64,000 bases of DNA from Brevibacillus porteri (GTDB taxonomy: Bacteria > Bacillota > Bacilli > Brevibacillales > Brevibacillaceae): contig NZ_PXZO01000017.1 of assembly GCF_003013475.1 (NCBI RefSeq), positions 186,001 through 250,000 on the forward strand. The letters are read 5' to 3'. Each line of letters opens with the position of its first letter. Position 1 is the stretch's first letter. Below are positions 44,035 to 52,642 of the stretch, in pieces. The notes under the pieces were generated by a model that saw only the letters and a list, made by a program, of their open reading frames with translations, was not told the origin of the DNA and ran no database searches. A program made the translations under genes and the position numbers.

Positions 44035-44772
44035 TTACAGGTCAATGAGAGGAATACTCCCACCCACACTAACCGGCTCGATCGCCTTGCCCGCTGACCG
44101 CACCAAAGTAAAGTACTCATAGCAGCCAATGACACCAAAGTCCCCATCGATCACACCCGGATAAGCGCGATTCACGGAATACTCCTGACTCAAGTGAGCC
44201 TTCAGCGCCTCTCCTTTTTGTTTCCGATAGCCCGAAATATCGACCTTGCCTGTAATCGGAACTGCTGGCTTTGGACCATGATCCGGGCAATGATCGTAGT
44301 AGTGTGGGATCGAAACATAGTACAGATCAGGATATTCTGCGGGAGTCAAGCTCGCTTCCGCTTGTTCGACCGCTCGCGTCGTCGCCTCGCACGTGACGAT
44401 ATGATCGGGATGACCCGTTACCCCGTCCGGCGGAAACGTCACGACGACATGGGGCTTCCATTCCTCTATCGCTTCCCGAATCTTACCCACCAGCTCATCC
44501 AGATCGGCATTTTGCAAGGAACCATCCGGGTACCGGAACAAGTCAAGACGACTGATTCCGAGCACTTCCGCCGCTGTTTTCAGCTCTAGCTCTCGATGTT
44601 TTGCCAGCTTTTCTCGGCAATTGATATCGAATGGACCACTGCGTCCTTTGCAGCCGGAGGTAATGCACAAATAGCACGTTTCATGTCCGGCGTCCTTGCA
44701 CTTTGCCAACGTTCCCCCGCAGGCAAAAGACTCATCGTCCGGATGGGGAAAGACAACCATTACTTTTTTCAT
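44035..44772 (-). CDS. Small PIG-L-family zinc N-acetyl-hexosaminyl deacetylase (BshB2-like)
   Basis: The product of about 245 residues begins KKVMVVFPHPDDESFACGGT, whose PHPDDE supplies zinc ligands and the base. It also has DGVTGHPDHIVTC, whose HPDH supplies the third ligand. This is the layout of LmbE/BshB2 deacetylases that act on N-acetylglucosaminyl conjugates such as GlcNAc-malate or GlcNAc-inositol. The ATG at 44772 is preferred, behind GTGAGG. It is the last gene of a nine-gene operon (10 bases after the kinase stop) whose other members include two large PIG-L proteins, so its substrate is probably the imported product rather than bacillithiol precursor. Confidence 0.9.
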   Translation of the reverse strand: MKKVMVVFPHPDDESFACGGTLAKCKDAGHETCYLCITSGCKGRSGPFDINCREKLAKHRELELKTAAEVLGISRLDLFRYPDGSLQNADLDELVGKIREAIEEWKPHVVVTFPPDGVTGHPDHIVTCEATTRAVEQAEASLTPAEYPDLYYVSIPHYYDHCPDHGPKPAVPITGKVDISGYRKQKGEALKAHLSQEYSVNRAYPGVIDGDFGVIGCYEYFTLVRSAGKAIEPVSVGGSIPLIDL

Positions 44773-44782
44773 TTCTTGCACC

Positions 44783-45799
44783 TCACCTGCCGCCCGATTG
44801 GCGTTCTAAATAAGCCAATCCTTTTGCTATGACACCGTAAATCGGATCGTTTTGTGCATTTTCGATGACGACCTGCGAAGCGTACTCTCGGACGCGCTCT
44901 ACGACGATCTCTCGCACGCGATCATCGTTTTGCAAAACGCCCCCCTGCATGATCATCTGAAACGGCTTGGCTTTCATTTGCAACGTATCAATGACAGCCC
45001 GAGCAGCATCGAAAAGCTCTTCGCCTGCGACCTGCAAAATAGCTGCTGCCACCTTATCTCCGGCAAGTGCCGCTTGACTGACCAACGGCGACAGCTCTCC
45101 TACCTTCTCTACGGAATAATGCTCACTGTACGTCCAGTTAAACAATTCATCTACGCGTCCCAGTCCAACGTGCGGGAGAAGCAGCTCCTTCAATACGGTC
45201 GGCTCGCCACGGCCATCCGCTGCTTTTAATACAGCCATAATCGCTTGCTTGCCGATCCAGTAGCCGCTACCCTCGTCACCGACCCGATGCCCCCAGCCTC
45301 CTGCTCGCGCCGTTTCCTGTTCATCGTTTACACCAAAGGCAATCGAGCCAGTGCCTGCGATGACCAGAATGCCGGGTTTGCCTCCGGTCGCACCGAGCAA
45401 TGCCGCAAATCCGTCATTTTCCACAATCAGGTGCTGGACGCGAATATCGAGCTGGTGCAGTACCTTGCTCACCATCCGCGAGATTACCTGTCGATCATAC
45501 TCTGTGTCCAGGCCAGCGATCCCGAACACCGCGCACTCGATTTCCCATTCGATTGGTCCATCCAGTGTCGAAGTGCCGCTCATAAAGGGGGCAACTGTTT
45601 GACGAGCGATCGCATCGTCCAGAGCTTGGCTGATCGCGGCAACCAACTCACGAGCTGCCGCTTCCTCCCCGATCCCTTGATAATTGCATGAACCGGAGCG
45701 TCCTGCACCGATTTCATTTCTGGAGCGGTCCACCAGTACCGCCAGACACTTGGTGCCCCCTCCGTCCACTGCCAGAAGAGGTATTCGCACCACTGCCAT
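44783..45799 (-). CDS. BadF/BadG/BcrA-family sugar kinase, likely N-acetylglucosamine-type kinase
   Basis: The 338-residue protein has the ASKHA phosphate-binding start LLAVDGGGTKCLAVLVD, AVFGIAGLDTEYDRQVISRM, VENDGFAALLGATGGKPGIL, and an IAGTGSIAFGVN adenosine-binding segment, as in eukaryotic-type N-acetylglucosamine kinases of this family. It would phosphorylate an amino sugar or related sugar with ATP. Translation starts at ATG 45799 overlapping the lyase stop as TAATG. Between a lyase and a small deacetylase, it could act on a released GlcNAc or glucosamine. NagA and NagB-like steps elsewhere could finish the route. Substrate not proven. Confidence 0.85.
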   Translation of the reverse strand: MAVVRIPLLAVDGGGTKCLAVLVDRSRNEIGAGRSGSCNYQGIGEEAAARELVAAISQALDDAIARQTVAPFMSGTSTLDGPIEWEIECAVFGIAGLDTEYDRQVISRMVSKVLHQLDIRVQHLIVENDGFAALLGATGGKPGILVIAGTGSIAFGVNDEQETARAGGWGHRVGDEGSGYWIGKQAIMAVLKAADGRGEPTVLKELLLPHVGLGRVDELFNWTYSEHYSVEKVGELSPLVSQAALAGDKVAAAILQVAGEELFDAARAVIDTLQMKAKPFQMIMQGGVLQNDDRVREIVVERVREYASQVVIENAQNDPIYGVIAKGLAYLERQSGGR

Positions 45800-47307
45800 T
45801 ACCCCACACTCCATTCAGCTGTCATCTGATCAAGCCCTTTCATCACATTCGCATTCGCCTGCTTCTTCTGTGCCAGCCATTCTGTTTCCTGCTGGAGAAC
45901 CGCTTGGCGAACGGCGATCATGCGCTTCATTTCCTCTGGATTTGGTCCACCAGGAAGCTTGCGGATCATTACGAAATGAACGGGGTCAAGCGCCAGTCTG
46001 AGCTCTTCTGCTGTGAGCGACAGCTCCCGCCCGATTACTTCCACGGCTGCACGGTTTACCAGCTCCAAGCTGATTTGGTTTGCAGCGAGTTGCTCGCTCA
46101 TCGCTTCTTTTACCACACGACTCACGATGTGATGAGATTTGCGGAACGAAAGTTGATCCGTGCGCACCAATGTATCCGCCAGCTCTGTGACGGTCGCAAA
46201 GCTGCCCTTTGCCCGCTCCAAGAGGACGTCCTTGTTCACTTCCATCGTACCTACAACACTCGCCATCAAGCGATACATCTGCTCGAGTACTCCCATGCTC
46301 CGCCACGCGTACGGCTGCATGTCATCCTCGGTATCCACGATATCGCCAAAAGGCGTATTGTGCATCATCGTAAGCACTGTCGTCGCATTGCCTGCTGCAC
46401 TGGACAACAGAGAGCGCATATGTTCAAAGGAAACCGGATTGCGCTTTTGCGGCATGATGGAGCTGATCTGCACGTATGGACTCGCGACTTTTAACCCCGC
46501 GAATTCCTGTGTGCACCACAGTAGCATATCTTGAACCGTACGCCCCAAATTAATCGCTGCCAATTGTACGGCTGTCGCTACTTCCCCCAAATAATCAGCG
46601 CCGCAGACTGCATCATAGGAATTTTCCACCAGCTCATCGAATCCAAGCAATTCGCGCATCCGCTCCCGGCTGATCGCAAAGCCAGAAGTCGTCAAGGCCG
46701 CTGCCCCCATCGGTGAGCGATTGACTGTGTGATAGGCTTGGATCAGTCGCTTGATATCACGGCTGAGCATGTCAGTAGCCGCCATGATGTAATGCGCCAT
46801 GGTCGTCGGCTGTGCCTGCTGTGTGTGCGTGTAGCCAATCATGATCGTATCCACATGCTCATTTGCAAAGAGGAGCAAATGCTCTTTCAGATAGAGGGCA
46901 GAAGCCAAGGTCACCAACAATTTTTCACGCAGCACCATACGGTATATGGTAATCCCCATGTCGTTGCGGCTGCGAGCCAGATGCAGATTTCCTGCCACAT
47001 CAGGAGCCAGTTCCAGCAAACGGCTCTCTACCTGAAAGAACAAATCTTCAAACTGTCCGGTGTAATGCGATTGGCGCAGCTCTTCCATTTCGATCCCACA
47101 CAGTGCACCAGCAATTCTTTTGGCCTCATCGTCTGTGAGCAATTCTTGTTCACGAAGCATGATCAAATGTGCCTTGTTGATCGCCATCATCGGATGCAGC
47201 AAATGGTGCTTCGCTTCATTGAATGCAGGCTCCAAAACCGCCTCCACGTATGTCTTGCCAGGGAAACTGGCTCCCTCCTGTTGAAAAATTCGATCTCTGT
47301 AATTCAT
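45799..47307 (-). CDS. Argininosuccinate-lyase-like enzyme of a catabolic operon
   Basis: The 502-residue protein belongs to the fumarase/ASL superfamily. NLHLARSRNDMGITIYRMVL and GYTHTQQAQPTTMAHYIMAA are clear ASL blocks, and SSIMPQKRNPVSFEH is the superfamily signature with the catalytic serine loop. ASL releases fumarate by breaking a C-N bond. The gene is not next to argG or other arginine genes but within a PIG-L/ABC operon, so it is probably a paralogue that splits another succinyl-amine conjugate; EDDS lyase is one known example of such a relative. RBS AAGGAG precedes the ATG. Confidence 0.85.
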   Translation of the reverse strand: MNYRDRIFQQEGASFPGKTYVEAVLEPAFNEAKHHLLHPMMAINKAHLIMLREQELLTDDEAKRIAGALCGIEMEELRQSHYTGQFEDLFFQVESRLLELAPDVAGNLHLARSRNDMGITIYRMVLREKLLVTLASALYLKEHLLLFANEHVDTIMIGYTHTQQAQPTTMAHYIMAATDMLSRDIKRLIQAYHTVNRSPMGAAALTTSGFAISRERMRELLGFDELVENSYDAVCGADYLGEVATAVQLAAINLGRTVQDMLLWCTQEFAGLKVASPYVQISSIMPQKRNPVSFEHMRSLLSSAAGNATTVLTMMHNTPFGDIVDTEDDMQPYAWRSMGVLEQMYRLMASVVGTMEVNKDVLLERAKGSFATVTELADTLVRTDQLSFRKSHHIVSRVVKEAMSEQLAANQISLELVNRAAVEVIGRELSLTAEELRLALDPVHFVMIRKLPGGPNPEEMKRMIAVRQAVLQQETEWLAQKKQANANVMKGLDQMTAEWSVG

Positions 47308-47373
47308 CTTTCTTGCATCTCCTTCCTACCCATTCGTATGCTGCTTCTATTTTTGCGTCTGATCTTCTTTTAG

Positions 47374-47404
47374 GAGGGGGGCGACCGCCGAACGATCGCC
47401 TTCC
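47374..47404 (-). other. Intercistronic stem-loop after the secreted PIG-L gene
   Basis: GGCGATCG-type and CGGTCGCC-type arms form an imperfect GC-rich hairpin without a T-run, between the PIG-L stop and the lyase start. Likely an mRNA-processing or partial-termination hairpin. Confidence 0.45.
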
Positions 47405-47416
47405 CTTCTACTATGA

Positions 47417-49948
47417 TTACTGCTGTGGGCTGATCATGTTGACAAACAATCGGATCGCACCCGGTACGAGTGACGGAATTTCGCGATACCACACGAGCGA
47501 GCTGTAGGTATACGTTCCTTTTCCATACTTGGCAGTGAGGTACGTACCCGTAAATTCCTTCTCGCCTTCATCTCCATTGGAGATTAGCTCTGTGTATTCC
47601 TTGCCCCACTCGGAAGGATTGTAAGCGGAACGATCCTGAATCCAGTTGTCCCAATCTTCCTCCGTGATTTTGTTTGGCGAATGGAATAATGCATGATCAG
47701 GCGCCAATACTGTTACCTTGGATTTTTCGTCTGTGACACGCCATTGAATCAGCGGAGCACCGATTTTGATCGGATAAGGAGCCAGCTCCGGCTTCCATTT
47801 ATCCTCTGGCTTGTGGTATTGCACGACCAGATTTCCGCCGTTTTCCACGTATTTCAACAAGCGTGCATTTGAAGGAATCAACTCAGGTCGGAAACCATAA
47901 GCGCGTATGCCCAGCACGATCGTATCGTATTGATCCAAATCGCCAGACTCGATGTCTTTTGCCGACAAATTGGTCACATTGACTCCCAATTGGGACAAAT
48001 ACTGATCGATATTGTCAAAGCCACTGGATACGTAACCGACCTTCAATCCTTCCGGCACCTTCAGGTCAAATGCCTGGATCGCAAGCGTCGCTGGTTGAAC
48101 AAAGTAAGTCGTGCCGATATGCGGGTAACGGATGACTTGGGCGCCGTGTCGACTCTCTTTACCATTGCCAGATGCTACTGCTGTCACCGTATACTTATTC
48201 GGTTGGACCGAAGCATCTGCTTTGACTGTAAAGGCAACCGACTTCGTTTCTCCCTTGGCCTCAAAGGCGAGCGGTGCTGCTTGTGGTTCTACACTCCAGC
48301 CTTTTGGCACATCGAGAGTAATGGTTGTTTTCGCTGCACCTGGATTGTAGTTTTTCACCGTAACCTTGACCGGGATTGGCTCCTCTGGCTTCTGCGTATT
48401 CAAAACCGTCGCATTTGGACTCAGCACCATAGAAAAAGATGGAAGAACTGCAATGGCATCTGCTGGTGTCACATGGCTAATCGCCGTCGAGCCTGCGAAG
48501 CTGTAGCTGACATCTGCCGTAATGGCGAAAGCGGCATACGGTTGGAACAAAGCGGCATCAGAAGGAACCGTAACATCAAATGTCGTTTTCACCGTCTGAT
48601 TGTAGCCGAGCGATGAAAAGCTGGTGGGCGATTGCGGCTTGGCTTGCCAGCCTTTTGGTACATTCAGCGCGAGATTGATCTTCCCGACTTTTGCTTGGCC
48701 GCCGTTGTAAGCCGTAACCGTTACTTTTGTCGTTTGGCCTGCTACCAGCTCAGTTGTCTCAGGCTTAACCTTGGTTACGAGCGAGAGCGCTTCGGCACTA
48801 GCCTTATTCAACTGGGATTTCTTCACTCCCAAACGATGGCGCAAGTCTGTTTTCGTGTCAGTTGGCAAGGAGGACGCTTCGACTACTGCCGTCGCTTTTT
48901 CCACATCCGCCAGCATTTCATGTGCTTCCTTGGCTACTGAGGCAAAGCTTGGGTACGCAGCAATGACTTCTGCGGCATCCTTTTGCAGCTTTTTCAGTTC
49001 ACCCGCGACTTTTTCCCCTCCAGACTGTCTGGCAACTTCCTTGGCTAAATCGTCAAACGAATAGGCAATTCCCGTAAAAAAGTCCGCTTCCTTGTCTTTT
49101 GTCTCTACGATGGATTGATCGAGCTTGTAATAATTGAAGCTTGGCCCTTCGTCATAGTGACGTCCCATGCCCTGGCTCTTGTGCATAAAACGGGATTCTT
49201 CGCCGAGTTGGACGTAAGAGGCACCATAAATTTCGTCATAGTCGCCAACAGGCACCTTGACCGAGTAATCCTTTTCCTTTGCAGGCAGATACAGCTTCTT
49301 CACCTGCCAAGGAGCCAAGCCTTCCTTTGCATGCTGCGGAAAAACGTTTGGATCTGCGGCATCCTTAAATGCCCGTACCGTAATGACATTAATCGCGCGA
49401 TGATGACCGTGAGTCGAAGGTTCGTTCAAAAATGCGGGAATCACGACATCGGGTCTCAGTGTCCGGATACGGCGGATGAGCTTTTCGTACGCGACATCCT
49501 CCCCCCATTTTTGAAGAGTTTCATCCGGACTTTTGGAAAAGCCGAAGTCAAAAATAGGGTCATCGATTTTTTCACTGAGGTTCTCCAGATGGATGTTCGT
49601 GATTTTGGAAGCTTCCTGCAATTCGCGGGTACGAATGATCCCCAGCGCATTACCCAGCTCGCTGCCTATCTCGTTCTGTCCTCCCTCGCCTCGGTTCGCA
49701 ATGACACTGGATGTGTCCACCCCTTTGCCAAGCGACAAATACGCAAGCATCGAACTGTGCTCATCGTCCGGATGCGCTCCGGTGTTCATCGCACTGGCAA
49801 TCGTGGTGAGCGGCTTGATGGCTTTCCACAGGTCGACAACCCCGCGGTCTGCATGGGCGGTCTCGGGTGCTACTGGCATAATCAGACTCGTGGCTAGCAC
49901 CGCTGCAGTCGTAATCGTGTACAGCTTGGCAAGTTTCCCCTTACTCAA
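47417..49948 (-). CDS. Large secreted PIG-L-family deacetylase with two NEW3-like domains and a GATase-like C-terminal domain
   Basis: A TTG at 49948 is preferred as start: GGAGG lies eight bases before it, whereas the ATG 15 bases upstream has no site. The 843-residue protein has a signal peptide (about 1-33, ending TAHA) and a PIG-L domain to about 330. Its zinc motifs are AHPDDEHS at 58-65, GEGGQNEIGSE, and THGHHRAI. A helical region (330-390), two NEW3-type beta domains (about 395-610), and a Rossmann-like ThuA/class I GATase-like end follow (VGYVSSGFDNIDQYLSQLGV; NGGNLVVQYHKPEDKW). It is predicted to deacetylate an N-acetyl sugar conjugate outside the cell. The GATase-like end shows no clear catalytic Cys. 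Confidence 0.88.
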   Translation of the reverse strand: MSKGKLAKLYTITTAAVLATSLIMPVAPETAHADRGVVDLWKAIKPLTTIASAMNTGAHPDDEHSSMLAYLSLGKGVDTSSVIANRGEGGQNEIGSELGNALGIIRTRELQEASKITNIHLENLSEKIDDPIFDFGFSKSPDETLQKWGEDVAYEKLIRRIRTLRPDVVIPAFLNEPSTHGHHRAINVITVRAFKDAADPNVFPQHAKEGLAPWQVKKLYLPAKEKDYSVKVPVGDYDEIYGASYVQLGEESRFMHKSQGMGRHYDEGPSFNYYKLDQSIVETKDKEADFFTGIAYSFDDLAKEVARQSGGEKVAGELKKLQKDAAEVIAAYPSFASVAKEAHEMLADVEKATAVVEASSLPTDTKTDLRHRLGVKKSQLNKASAEALSLVTKVKPETTELVAGQTTKVTVTAYNGGQAKVGKINLALNVPKGWQAKPQSPTSFSSLGYNQTVKTTFDVTVPSDAALFQPYAAFAITADVSYSFAGSTAISHVTPADAIAVLPSFSMVLSPNATVLNTQKPEEPIPVKVTVKNYNPGAAKTTITLDVPKGWSVEPQAAPLAFEAKGETKSVAFTVKADASVQPNKYTVTAVASGNGKESRHGAQVIRYPHIGTTYFVQPATLAIQAFDLKVPEGLKVGYVSSGFDNIDQYLSQLGVNVTNLSAKDIESGDLDQYDTIVLGIRAYGFRPELIPSNARLLKYVENGGNLVVQYHKPEDKWKPELAPYPIKIGAPLIQWRVTDEKSKVTVLAPDHALFHSPNKITEEDWDNWIQDRSAYNPSEWGKEYTELISNGDEGEKEFTGTYLTAKYGKGTYTYSSLVWYREIPSLVPGAIRLFVNMISPQQ

Positions 49949-50068
49949 TGAACGTTCCTCCATTCCATTTTCAGATTGATGTCTATATCAATCATGGCGG
50001 TCTGTACGTTTGCATTTCATTGATGTAGCCATGGATCGACCCACGGTTGGCCCGGAGTGGATGGGGCA

Positions 50069-52606
50069 TTACTGCTTCTGACTGATCATGTTGACGAACA
50101 AACGAAAAGCGCCAGGGACTAGCTGTGGAATCTCGCGGAACCAGGCAAGCGAGCTGTAGGTGTACGTCCCTTTTCCATAGTGCGCCGTGAGGAAAATGCC
50201 GCGAAACTCCGGTTCTCCCGGATCACTTGTCGCAATCAGCTCGGTATACTCGCTTCCCCAGCGAGAAGGATTGTAGATGGAGCGCTCCTGCACCCATCCA
50301 TCCCAGTCTGCTTGGGTAATCACATTTGGCTCCTGGAACATCGGATGGTCAGGGGCCAGCATACGGACGTCTGATTGCTCATTGGTCACCCGCCAATCGA
50401 TCAGCGACTCGCCGATAAAAATAGGGTAAGGTGCCAAGTGCGGCTTCCATTTGTCCTCCGGCTTGTGATATTGAACGACGAGATTTCCGCCGTTTTCTAC
50501 ATAGTGCAAAAGACGCTGGTTGCTCTCGATTAATTCGCGGCGGAATCCGTATGCGCGAATGCCGAGAACAATCGTGTCGTAGCGGGACAAATCGCCCGAT
50601 TGTATTTCGTTTGCGTCAAGATTGAGGCAATTCACCCCAACCGCGCGCAAGTATTTATCCATATTGTCAAAGCCGCTGGATACATAGCCGATTCGTTGAT
50701 TTTTCGGGATGGCCAGGTCAAAGGCTTGAACAGTCAGCGTAGCAGGCCGGATGAAATACGTGCGGCCGACATGCGGGTATTCAATGACCTGCACATCCTG
50801 CGCGATCTCTGTCACACCGTCTGTCCCCGCGACCGTAGCGCTGATCTGATATTTGCCATTCTTCACTTGTGGCGTGGTATGAACAGTAAACGCAATCGTT
50901 TTCGTCTCGCTACGGAAAGAAAACGGGACATCGACATAGGCTGGCTCCGCTGTCCAGCCTGCCGGGACAACGAGAGCGACCTTGGCTGTAGAGCTTCCCG
51001 GACGGTACTGTTTCAGTGTTACCTTAACCGGGATCGCCTCATCCGTATGCAACGTGTTTCGCACCACATCTGACGGTGTCAGCGTGACGGCATACGGCGG
51101 AAGCACAGCTACACGGCTATCCGGCTCCACGCGAATCGTACTGGCTGTATCGAAGGCGAAATAGAGCACTTCGACATCGAGCACGGACGGCTTGTAAGGA
51201 TGGAACAGCTCCGTCTGTGCAGGAATCGATACCTCAAATACGGTGCACACCGTCTGATTGTAAGCAAGTCGTGGAAACGCAGTTGGCGTGAGTGGTTTCG
51301 CCGTCCATCCAGCGGGGACACGCATTCGCAGCTGCACATGCTCAACCTCAAGCGAGCCGCCGTTGTAAGCCGTTACGGTGACGGTTGTCGTCTGACCTGC
51401 CACCCACTCGCCCGTCTCCGGTTTGATTTTCACGACCAAAGACAGAGCCTCGGCACTGGCACGGTTTAGCTGCGCTTCCTTGAGTCCTAGCCGATACATC
51501 AAATCAATCTTTATTTCTTCATCGAGTGGAGCCTTGCATACTTCTTGTTGTGCAGACGCAAGCAAAGCCTTCATGCGATGAACCCTTTGTGCCACCTCAG
51601 CAAAACGTGGGTAGGCATTCAAAATATCTGTAGCCGCATCGTGCATACGGTGAAGCACTTCGGCGAGTTCTTGCCCGCCTTTTGCAGCGATGCTCTGCGC
51701 CAGATCAGCAAAACTGAAGGGCAGTCCGAAAAAAAAGTCGCGCTCTTTTTCCGGTGCCGGGGAAACAGATGCATCCAAGCGGTAGTAATTGTAGGTCGGG
51801 CCTTCGTCGTAATGAACACCCATGCCCTGTGTCTTATGCATAAACCTCGATCGCTCACCAAGCTGGACATAGGATGAGCCGTAGATTTGGTCGTATTCTC
51901 CCACTGGTACAGCGACGTGATAATCATCGTTGTCCATGATAGGCAAATACAGCTTTTTCATTTGCCACGGCAAAAGTCCAACCTGCCTATGCTCCGGAAA
52001 GATCTGTGGATCGGCTGCTTCGTGGAAAGCTCGCTGTGTCAGTAACGTAATCGCCCGGTGATGTCCGTGTGTCGTCGGTTCATTTTCAAAGCAAGCGATG
52101 ACGACATCGGGGCGCAGCTCCCTGATTTTTCGAATCAATCGCTCGTACACGACCTCTTCGCCCCATTTGCGGAAGGTTTCTTCGGCGCATTTGGAGAACC
52201 CGAAATCATGGATGGGATCATCCAGCTCTTCGCTTAAGATGCCAAGCGTCACATTGCCGAGAGATGAGGCTTCTTCCAGTTCGCGCGTGCGGATAATCCC
52301 AAGCGCGGTACCTTGCTCGCAGCCGATTTCGTTTTGGCCGCCTTCCCCTCTCGTCGCGATCACACTCGTGGTATACACGCCTCTCCCCAGCGCCAAGTAA
52401 GCGAGCATGGCACTGTGCTCATCGTCTGGATGGGCACCTGTGTTCATGGCACTGGCTATGGTAGCGAGCGGCTTAATTGCTTTCCATAGATCGAGCAGTC
52501 CGTGTTCCCCCTGCATGGTGCGAAGAGATGCGGGAATGGGCGGGCAGGGCAATTTAGTCGGCTGCACCATCGGTGATTTCTTGTCCATCGATTCACTGAC
52601 ATCCAC
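50069..52606 (-). CDS. Large PIG-L-family deacetylase, cytoplasmic-looking paralogue of the next gene
   Basis: The domain order equals the downstream paralogue: PIG-L (AHPDDEHS at 58-65, GEGGQNEIGCE, THGHHRAI), two NEW3-like domains, and a GATase-like end with VGYVSSGFDNMDKYLRAV-type sequence. But the N terminus (MDKKSPMVQPTKLPCPPIPA) has no hydrophobic stretch, so no Sec signal is present. The GTG at 52606 is preferred: AAGGGGGAG lies six bases before it. The residues shared with the secreted copy imply similar chemistry on one ligand in two compartments, or export by another route. It is 16 bases past the permease stop and 105 bases ahead of the secreted copy's start, in one operon. Confidence 0.87.
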   Translation of the reverse strand: MDVSESMDKKSPMVQPTKLPCPPIPASLRTMQGEHGLLDLWKAIKPLATIASAMNTGAHPDDEHSAMLAYLALGRGVYTTSVIATRGEGGQNEIGCEQGTALGIIRTRELEEASSLGNVTLGILSEELDDPIHDFGFSKCAEETFRKWGEEVVYERLIRKIRELRPDVVIACFENEPTTHGHHRAITLLTQRAFHEAADPQIFPEHRQVGLLPWQMKKLYLPIMDNDDYHVAVPVGEYDQIYGSSYVQLGERSRFMHKTQGMGVHYDEGPTYNYYRLDASVSPAPEKERDFFFGLPFSFADLAQSIAAKGGQELAEVLHRMHDAATDILNAYPRFAEVAQRVHRMKALLASAQQEVCKAPLDEEIKIDLMYRLGLKEAQLNRASAEALSLVVKIKPETGEWVAGQTTTVTVTAYNGGSLEVEHVQLRMRVPAGWTAKPLTPTAFPRLAYNQTVCTVFEVSIPAQTELFHPYKPSVLDVEVLYFAFDTASTIRVEPDSRVAVLPPYAVTLTPSDVVRNTLHTDEAIPVKVTLKQYRPGSSTAKVALVVPAGWTAEPAYVDVPFSFRSETKTIAFTVHTTPQVKNGKYQISATVAGTDGVTEIAQDVQVIEYPHVGRTYFIRPATLTVQAFDLAIPKNQRIGYVSSGFDNMDKYLRAVGVNCLNLDANEIQSGDLSRYDTIVLGIRAYGFRRELIESNQRLLHYVENGGNLVVQYHKPEDKWKPHLAPYPIFIGESLIDWRVTNEQSDVRMLAPDHPMFQEPNVITQADWDGWVQERSIYNPSRWGSEYTELIATSDPGEPEFRGIFLTAHYGKGTYTYSSLAWFREIPQLVPGAFRLFVNMISQKQ

Positions 52607-52642
52607 GTGAAGCTCCCCCTTTTTCACGAAAGCATCCAGCTT

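Noticed and set aside
44035-44772. The small PIG-L protein as bacillithiol BshB
   Set aside because: The motif fits, but no bshA or bshC is nearby and the gene ends an importer operon; the narrower call is not supported.
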